Positions 56,744 to 64,000 of a DNA stretch of 64,000 bases are shown piece after piece. Position numbers and translations under genes: made by a program. The stretch comes from Candidula unifasciata (lineage: Eukaryota > Mollusca > Gastropoda > Stylommatophora > Geomitridae). The notes beneath the pieces are model-generated. The model was not told where the DNA came from, did not search any database, and saw only the letters and a program-made list of their open reading frames with translations. How positions within the stretch are numbered: position 1 is the stretch's first letter; every line of letters starts with the position of its first letter. Where the stretch lies: positions 1 through 64,000 of the forward strand of contig CAJHNH020002077.1 in NCBI GenBank assembly GCA_905116865.2, in the 5' to 3' direction.

Positions 56744-59351
56744 CTGTGGGAGACAGAGACAACGGCAACGTTTAGACAACAATATTTCTGTGTGACCCAG
56801 ATTGTGTCAGTCAAAGGGTTTGGCACTAAGTCTGAACATTTCACTGCTTGTGGTGTGTGACAAGAGTTTATATGTCTAAAAATGAGTTGTGATGTGGGAT
56901 GTTAGGTTCTTGTATGTGTGGCTGTTGTGTGTCTGTGTGATAGTTAAAATGTTGTGTGTATGGTTATTGTGTGTCTATGTGATTGTTAAGTTGTTGTGTG
57001 TGGCTATTGTGTGTCTATGTGATAGTTAAGTTGTTGTGTGTGTGGCTATTATGTGTCTGTGTGATAGTTAAGTTGTTGTGTGTGTGGCTGTTGTGTGTCT
57101 GTGTGATAGTTAAGTAGTTGTGTGTGTGGCTGTTGTGTGTCTATGTGATAGTTAAGTTGTTGTGTGTGTGGCTATTGTGTGTCTCTGTGATAGTTAAGTT
57201 GTTGTGTGTGTGGCTATTGTGTGTCTATGTGATAGTTAAGTTGTTGTGTGTGTGGCTATTGTGTTTCTATGTGATAGTTAAGTTGTTGTGTGTGTCTAAG
57301 TGATAGTTAAGTTGTTGTGTGTGTCTAAGTGATAGTTAAGTAGTTGTGTGTGTGGCTATTGTGTTTCTATGTGATAGTTAAGTTGTTGTGTGTGTCTAAG
57401 TGATAGTTTAGTTGTGTGCGTGGCTGTTGTGTGTCTATATGATAGTTAAGTTGTGCGTGTGTGTCTATGTAATAGTTAAGTTGTTGTGTGTGTGGCTATT
57501 GTGTTTCTATGTGATAGTTAAGTTGTTGTGTGTGTCTAAGTGATAGTTAAGTAGTTGTGTGTGTGGCTATTGTGTGTCTAAGTGATAGTTAAGTAGTTGT
57601 GTGTGTGGCTATTGTGTGTCTGAGTGATAGTTAAGTAGTTGTGTGTGTGGCTATTGTGTGTCTAAGTGATAGTTCTGTTGTGTGTGTCTAAGTGATAGTT
57701 AAGTAGTTGTGTGTGTGGCTATTGTGTGTCTAAGTGATAGTTAAGTAGTTGTGTGTGTGGCTATTGTGTGTCTAAGTGATAGTTAAGTAGTTGTGTGTGT
57801 GGCTATTGTGTGTCTGAGTGATAGTTAAGTAGTTGTGTGTGTGGCTATTGTGTGTCTAAGTGATAGTTAAGTTGTTGTGTGTGTCTAAGTGATAGTTAAG
57901 TAGTTGTGTGTGTGGCTATTGTGTGTCTAAGTGATAGTTAAGTTGTTGTGTGTGTGGCTATTATGTGTCTAAGTGATAGTTAAGTTGTTGTGTGTGTCTA
58001 AGTGATAGTTAAGTAGTTGTGTGTGTGGCTATTGTGTGTCTAAGTGATAGTTAAGTAGTTGTGTGTGTGGCTATTGTGTGTCTAAGTGATAGTTAAGTAG
58101 TTGTGTGTGTGTGGCTCTAGTGTGTTTAAGTGATAGTTAAGTTGTTGTGTGTGTCTAAGTGATAGTTAAGTTGTTGTGTGTGTCTAAGTGATAGTTAAGT
58201 TGTTGTGTGTGTCTAAGTGATAGTTAAGTAGTTGTGTGTGTGGCTATTGTGTGTCTAAGTGATAGTTAAGTTGTTGTGTGTGTCTAAGTGATAGTTAAGT
58301 AGTTGTGTGTGTGGCTGTTGTGTGAGATTGTCAGGTTGTTGTGTGTGTGATTATTGTATGTGGTTGTTGTGTGTGTGGCTATTATGTTGTGTGTATGTGC
58401 TTGTTGTGTTGTTGTGTGTGTGACTATTATGTTGTGTGTATGTGATTGTTGTGTGTGTGACTATTATGTTGTGTGTATGTGATTGTTGTGTGTATGTGAT
58501 TGTTGTGTGTGTGGCTATTATGTTGTGTGTATGTGTTTGTTGTATGGATGTGTGTGTGACTATTATGTTGTGTGTATGTGATTGTTGTGTGTGTGACTAT
58601 TATGTTGTGTGTATGTGATTGTTGTGAGTATTTTGTGTGTAGGGTTGATTTGCAGAGTGCTTGTTAGGTGGTTGTTGTATGAGAGAATGTATGGAGACAT
58701 GGACTCAAGTGCTGTGTGCGATCCCCCCCCCCCCCCCCCCCCCCCTCCTCACATGTAAGGTATGAAAAGATAAACTGATGATATAGTTGAGTGCTGCTGG
58801 TGGAGTTGTGTTTTGCCGTAGAGACGACGACGCTCAAGAACCCATGTCCCACAAGTGGGTTGTATTGACCATGTGATGCTAGTCTCATATTTGTTTAGAA
58901 CAAACTTGTTCCCAAAGGCTAAAAATGTGTGCTTACAGTCCCGTCTTAATTCCGCCTTTGCAGCACTGATCTTTCACGTTTGGCTCATATATCTAAAATA
59001 CACACTTTATTTCCACAAGGTTAAGAACCTGGCACCCAGATCTGTCTGCATTCAGCCGTTCTAATCTTCTTCTTTTCCATACATCATTTCGTTCATCAGA
59101 TACAGCAGTAGATAGCTTACATCGTGTAGAGAGAGATACCACATTGACTACTGACCTCGTCTTTCTCAGCAAAGTGACACTGTAGAGGGATCTTGATGGT
59201 GGACACATCACATAGCTGATCTGACGGTATACCATAGAAGGGAGCAGCAGCATCGATCTCGGGCACCAAAGCTGCAGCAGCCATTGACAGAGCTCCGCCC
59301 ATACAGAATCCTGTTACGCCCACTTTTTTGCAGCCCTGACTTTTCAAATAT
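56549..59351 (-). CDS. Dienelactone hydrolase family enzyme, 3' part (spliced)
   Basis: Two exons (59156-59351 and 56549-56743) encode the last 130 residues of an alpha/beta-hydrolase of the dienelactone hydrolase / carboxymethylenebutenolidase family; such enzymes hydrolyse dienelactones and related esters or lactones, usually in the cytosol. The catalytic triad is visible: Cys in GFCMGG (codon 59303-59305), Asp in AEKDE (59159-59161) and His in AGHAF (56645-56647). The GFCMGGALSMAA and APFYGIP motifs resemble the bacterial-type branch more than human CMBL, which has GFCWGG. The usual family length is about 230-250 residues, so roughly the N-terminal 100 or more are missing. No upstream exon was found from 59352 to the right edge. 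The gene converges with the acyltransferase gene. The substrate is unknown. Confidence 0.9.
56744..56880. other. Intron of the hydrolase gene, exon-proximal part
   Basis: Short non-repetitive sequence between the last exon and the intronic array. Confidence 0.6.
56881..58640. repeat. Minisatellite, about 26-40-bp units, in the hydrolase intron
   Basis: About 48 copies of units built from TAAGTGATAGTTAAGTAGTT and GTGTGTGTGGCTATTGTGTG. Long and short units (with or without the GGCTATTGTG part) alternate. From about 58330 the unit changes to GGCTATTATGTTGTGTGTAT, the form that also appears as a patch at 50177-50240. Confidence 0.95.
58641..59155. other. Intron of the hydrolase gene
   Basis: Contains a C homopolymer of about 24 at 58722-58745. 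The rest is non-repetitive, with no second gene recognised. Confidence 0.6.
59156..59351 (-). CDS. Dienelactone hydrolase exon with nucleophile Cys
   Basis: Minus-strand acceptor ATCTTCTTTCAG and donor GTCAGT. The first base completes a split codon, then YLKSQGCKKVGVTGFCMGG, ALVPEIDAAAPFYGIP and IPLQCHFAEKDE follow, ending in phase 0 to fit the last exon. GFCMGG is the nucleophile elbow; Asp in AEKDE is the triad acid. Confidence 0.95.
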
Positions 59352-60359
59352 CTGAAAGAAGATAAACTGTCTGCTGCCAACCATGTTATGATAGTCACAC
59401 TGTATGAATATATATATAAAACGCACACACAGATAAACACCTTACAAGCAGTTAAGGAAGAGGTCAAAGATTATTATTTTCTAAACTACTTCATTCAACT
59501 ATCACTTTTTTCGCTGTTTGATTTTTCATGGCTACATCCCAATAAGACGCGATTCAAACTTGCACGTGGAAATCCAGATTTTGCTTGTTATATGTTTACT
59601 TAGTTGTCTAGAGCAGATCATTATTTCAGTGAAGGTAGGCCAAGAACACCAATTATGTTTGTACAGACTGGCTCTCTAGAGATGGTCGTACGTCATTGGA
59701 GTGTATGAGGAGCTGTCCCTGCCACCAGAATGCCAAAACGTGCTATTATACAGACATGTTGCTAGACTTAGCAGAGTGAAGAGGATTTTGTCCCATTGGG
59801 CTTCCAAGCGGTGTCAGGAAACAGATCAGTTCTTGGCAAAGGAATGGTCGACCGCGACACCAAACAAACTTGCGGTGTCAGGAAACAGATTAGGATTCTG
59901 TGTAGCCAAAGGAGTGGTCGACCGCGACACCAAACAAACATGCGGTGTCAGGAAACATCAGTAATCTGTGTTGCCAAAGAAGTGGTCGACCTAACACCAC
60001 CAAAACAGGCGGTTTTAGGAAACAGGTCAGTAGAGGTGATTTTTTAAAATTCAGTGTGCTTTCTGCATGGAAACATAATGTGAAATTGCAGACTGACCTA
60101 CAGGCGTCACTGACAGTTGCTATTACCACATACCTGGAGTACATCACTGGCCCGAGAATTCTATGATGTTAGGTAAGGCATAGGGTGACCTTGATATCTG
60201 GATCTGAAAACGGGACATCCCACTGATTTATCTAGCTGAAAAGGTTACGTTCCACTGATATTTTCAGCTGAAAACGGGACATTTCACTGATATTTTCAGC
60301 TGAAAACGGGACATTTCACTTATATTTAATTATCCCACATTTCTGTTATCCAGGTCAAT
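59352..60359. other. Upstream intron or flank of the hydrolase gene with two small arrays
   Basis: About three and a half copies of a roughly 62-65-bp repeat (core GTGGTCGACCGCGACACCAA) lie at 59805-60030, and about four copies of a 32-bp unit (AAAACGGGACATTTCACTGA) at 60210-60330. No hydrolase exon was found despite searching the minus strand for the family's N-terminal motifs. Confidence 0.7.
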
Positions 60360-62830
60360 GTTAATGTTCTGATCACTTGCTCAACAGAAACATTAGGACC
60401 CGAACCATTGCCGCCAAGAAATCAACTAATCACTTGCTCGACAGAAACATTAGGACCCGAACTATTGCCCCCAAGAAATCAACTGATCACTTGCTTGACA
60501 GAAACATTAGGACCCGAACTATTGCCCCCAAGAAATCAACTAATCACTTGCTCGACAGAAACATTAGGACCCGAACTATTGCCCCCAAGAAATCAACTAA
60601 TCACTTGCTCGACAGAAACATTAATACCCGAACCATTGCCCCCAAGAAATCAACTGATCACTTGCTGGATAGAAACATTAGGACCCGAACTATTGCCCCC
60701 AAGAAATCAACTAATCACTTGCTCGACAGAAACATTAGGACCCGAACTATTGCACCCAAGAAATGAACTAATCACTTGCTCAACAGAAACATTAGGACCC
60801 GAACCATTGCCCCCAAGAAATCAACTGATCACTTGCTGGACAGAAACATTAGGACCGGAACTATTGCCCCCAAGAAATCAACTGATCACTTGCTCGACAG
60901 AAACATTAGGACCCGAACTATTGCACCCAAGAAATCAACGAATCACTTGCTCAACAGAAACATTAGGACCCGAACCATTGCCCCCAAGAAATCAACTAAT
61001 CACTTGCTGGACAGAAACATTAGGACCCGAACCATTGCCCCCAAGAAATCAACTGATCACTTGCTCGACAGAAACATTAGGACCCGAACTATTGCCCCCA
61101 AGAAATCAACGAATCACTTGCTGGACAGAAACATTAGGACCCGAACTATTGCCCCCAAGAAATCAACGAAGCACTTGCTGGACAGAAACATTAGGACCCG
61201 AACTATTGCCCCCAAGAAATCAACTAATCACTTGCTCGACAGAAACATTAATACCCGAACCATTGCCCCCAAGAAATCAACTGATCACTTGCTGGATAGA
61301 AACATTAGGACCCGAACTATTGCCCCCAAGAAATCAACTAATCACTTGCTCGACAGAAACATTAGGACCCGAACTATTGCACCCAAGAAATGAACTAATC
61401 ACTTGCTCAACAGAAACATTAGGACCCGAACCATTGCCCCCAAGAAATCAACTGATCACTTGCTGGACAGAAACATTAGGACCCGAACTATTGCCCCCAA
61501 GAAATCAACTGATCACTTGCTCGACAGAAACATTAGGACCCGAACTATTGCACCCAAGAAATCAACTAATCACTTGCTCGACAGAAACATTAGGACCCGA
61601 ACTATTGCCCCCAAGAAATCAACTGATCACTTGCTTGACAGAAACATTAGGACCCGAACTATTGCCCCCAAGAAATCAACTAATCACTTGCTCGACAGAA
61701 ACATTAGGACCCGAACTATTGCCCCCAAGAAATCAACTAATCACTTGCTCGACAGAAACATTAATACCCGAACCATTGCCCCCAAGAAATCAACTGATCA
61801 CTTGTGACCCGAACTATTGCCCCAAGAAATCAACTAATCACTTGCTCGACAGAAACATTAGGACCCGAACTATTGCACCCAAGAAATGAACTAATCACTT
61901 GCTCAACAGAAACATTAGGACCCGAACCATTGCCCCCAAATCAACTGATCACTTGCTGGACAGAAACATTAGGACCCGAACTATTGCCCAAGAAATCAAC
62001 TGATCACTTGCTCGAACAGAAACATTAGGACCGAACTATTGCACCCAAGAAATCAACGTCACTTGCTCAACAGAACATTAGGACCCGAACCATTGCCCCC
62101 TTTTGAAATCAACTAATCACTTGTCGACAAAACATTAGGACCCGAACTATTGCCCCCAAAACAACGAATCACTTGCTGGACAGAAACATTGAGACCCGAA
62201 CTATTGCCCCCAAGAAATCAACGAAGCACTTGCTTTCTTATAGGACCCGAACTATTGCCCCAAGAAATCAACTAATCACTTGCTCGGAAACATTAATACC
62301 CGAGCCATTGCCCCCAAGAAATCAACTGATCACTTGCGTGGTAGAAACATTAGGACCCGAACTTTTGCCCCCAAGAAATCAACTAATCACTTGCTCGACA
62401 GAAACATTAGGACCCACTATTTGCACCCAAGAAATGAACTAATCACTTGCTCAACAGAAACACAGACCCGAACCATTGCCCCAAGAAATAACTGATGCTT
62501 TGGACAGAAACATAGGACCCTCTATTGCCCCAAGAATCAACTGATCATTGGGATTAGGAACCCTTACTACTGCACCCAAGAAATCAACGAATCACTTGCT
62601 CAACAGAAACATTAGGACCCGAACCATTGCCCCCAAGAAATCAACTAATCACTTGCTCGACAGAAACATTAGGACCCGAACCATTGCCCCCAAGAAATCA
62701 ACTGATCACTTGCTGGACAGAAACATTAGGACCCGAACTATTGCCCCCAAGAAATCAACTAATCGCTTGCTCGACAGAAACATTAGGACCCGAACCATTG
62801 CCCCCAAGAAATCAACGAAGCAATTTGCTC
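60360..62830. repeat. Minisatellite, 57-bp unit with higher-order repeats
   Basis: About 43 copies with core CAGAAACATTAGGACCCGAA. The unit is 19 codons, so frames stay open for hundreds of codons; no homologue or splice context supports coding. A rare variant (CATTAATACCCG) occurs at about 60619, 61246, 61759 and 62291, spaced by 627 (11 units), 513 (9 units) and about 532 bp, showing multi-unit duplication. Units from 61800 to 62570 carry many small indels. Confidence 0.97.
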
Positions 62831-63069
62831 TTTAACTGCAATGAAAAAAGATGCTACGATGACAATTAGCAACACATTTAAAGCATTAAACATATCTAAA
62901 ACTATGACATCTGACAAGCTCTATATATATATATAACTATATTATCCATTCCCAAGCTTATTCCTAGATTTGTTTAAAACGGGACAATAGGCGGGACACA
63001 CAGAGAAAAGAACAACCGAAACTGCTCTAAAGAAAGTGGTCACGCTAGTTCGACAGCAACAAACCACGA
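62831..63069. other. Spacer
   Basis: Short AT-rich sequence with a TA dinucleotide run near 62922-62935; nothing recognised. Confidence 0.5.
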
Positions 63070-63600
63070 GCGGATTGGACAAGAGTTTGGGAGAAAGAAC
63101 GCTCGGGATTCAAGCGAAAATTGATCTCTGTTGTGTTCTCAGCACTTTTCTGTGTGGCAGTGAAACTTGGTCAGCTTGCACCAGAAACAATGACTAAACA
63201 GATTTCACCTGTAACGCCTAAGGACAATAAATGGCAGGACAAGATCACAAACACGGAGGTATTGGAGAGAGCAGGTACTACAACAGTCTTCTCAATGCTC
63301 TGTCTACGAAGGCTCAGGTGGCTGGGTCACACCTAGACAATGAAGAATTGCAGTCCCTAAGGACATCCTCCATGGTGAATTAAAGATGTGTAGAAGATGT
63401 CGAGGCCGACCTTTGCTACGATATAAAGATGTACGCAGGCAGGAAAAGAATGATACAGGTATTGATATGCATTCATTAAACTAGAATGTCATGGATGGCA
63501 CAGCATCAAGGGATGGAACCAGGAAGGGAATATGGACAAATGAGAACTGTATTGCAGACAAGAAAAGAGCTGTGCATTTGAGAAGACGCCTTTCAAATAC
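63070..63600 (+). pseudogene. LINE reverse transcriptase C-terminal fragment
   Basis: Reads CVLSTFLCGSETWSACTRN, then WQDKITNTEVLERAG and LCLRRLRWLGH across frame changes, followed by diverged C-terminal sequence. It is the same family as the antisense copy at 31390-31985, where WQDKITNTEVLERAG is also seen. It is inactive. Confidence 0.85.
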
Positions 63601-63659
63601 ATGTAAGAGCAAATGTGGTGCAGAAATCTCTTGCAATTGTATACTATTTTCTTAATATG

Positions 63660-64000
63660 GGAGGCTAGTCACTCTCACAAATGAGATGTCTGAGAAGGGC
63701 TGTAGGAGTGACCATAAGAGATAAGATCAGGAATGAGATCATGAAGAGAAAAAGTCGGCACAGAACCAATTCTAAATTACATACGAAGACAGCAAGTGAA
63801 ATGGTTTACCCACTTAGAGAGAATGCCTTGTGACACCATACCATTCAAAGCATACATGGAAAGAGAAGAAGGACATAGAGCACGAGGTAGACCAAGAACA
63901 AAATGGAAGGATAACATCAGAGAAACTCTACAACAGCACGATGTGCCCATGGTCAAGGCGGCCAGAAGAGCTAGAAACAGAACCTTATATCTCCCTCGAC
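63660..64000 (+). pseudogene. LINE reverse transcriptase C-terminal fragment, second family
   Basis: Reads NYIRRQQVKWFTHLERMP, then KAYMEREEGHRARGRPRTKW and KAARRARNRTLYLPR up to the window edge. This resembles the C-terminus of another non-LTR reverse transcriptase family (IRRQQLKWFGHLMRMP-type). It continues or ends beyond the right edge. Confidence 0.8.

Noticed and set aside
59701..60147. Small frames on both strands upstream of the hydrolase exon
   Set aside because: They fall on a 62-65-bp repeat and show none of the family's N-terminal motifs.
60408..61889. 493-codon open frame with a 19-residue repeat
   Set aside because: The unit is 57 bp, so the frame stays open by arithmetic. Another frame is also open for over 200 codons. 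No splice or start context.

Overview
This is eukaryotic (metazoan) DNA. It has GT-AG introns, non-LTR retrotransposon fragments, a mariner remnant and tRNA-derived SINEs, and no prokaryotic gene organisation. By eye, roughly two thirds of the 64 kb is tandem minisatellite of about 15 to 118 bp per unit. The two protein genes and the repeat types suggest a marine invertebrate, perhaps a mollusc. That placement is an inference and is not proven by the sequence.

Plus strand, 7.6-42.7 kb: ten exons of one gene for an MBOAT-family lysophospholipid acyltransferase of the MBOAT1/MBOAT2 type. Splice sites and phases agree throughout, and the family's conserved Asn and His lie together in the exon at 36368-36565. 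The first coding exon lies outside the window or was not recognised. A segment is also absent between the exons at 20143 and 29045: joining them directly shifts the frame into a stop. Another in-phase segment is probably absent between 7723 and 13287. The introns hold nearly all the arrays, plus three LINE fragments inside introns (16.1, 29.2 and 31.4 kb), a fourth at 41.4 kb, an interrupted mariner copy (26.6-28.7 kb), and two SINEs (13.4 and 40.4 kb). The 13.4 kb SINE has a clear 12-bp target-site duplication.

Minus strand, 56.5-59.4 kb: the last two coding exons of a dienelactone-hydrolase-family enzyme with its Cys/Asp/His triad visible. This gene is tail-to-tail with the acyltransferase gene. 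Its 5' exons were not found before the right edge. The 13.8 kb between the two genes is arrays, including a 3.6 kb G-rich array (52.3-55.9 kb) with strong G-quadruplex potential. The right end (60.4-64 kb) is a 57-bp array with higher-order structure followed by two LINE fragments.

The most unusual pattern is that several minisatellites in the acyltransferase gene are built from its own exon borders. Arrays carry copies of the acceptor side (17.2-17.8 kb; degenerate at 28.7-29.0 kb) or the donor side, including coding bases (32.9-33.7, 36.6-37.1 and 39.9-40.3 kb). The gene is therefore flanked by rows of decoy splice sites. Other structures of note are a minisatellite that inverts on itself (6.6-7.3 kb), a patch of one array inside another 8 kb away, and stretches whose indel pattern looks like unpolished long-read sequence.
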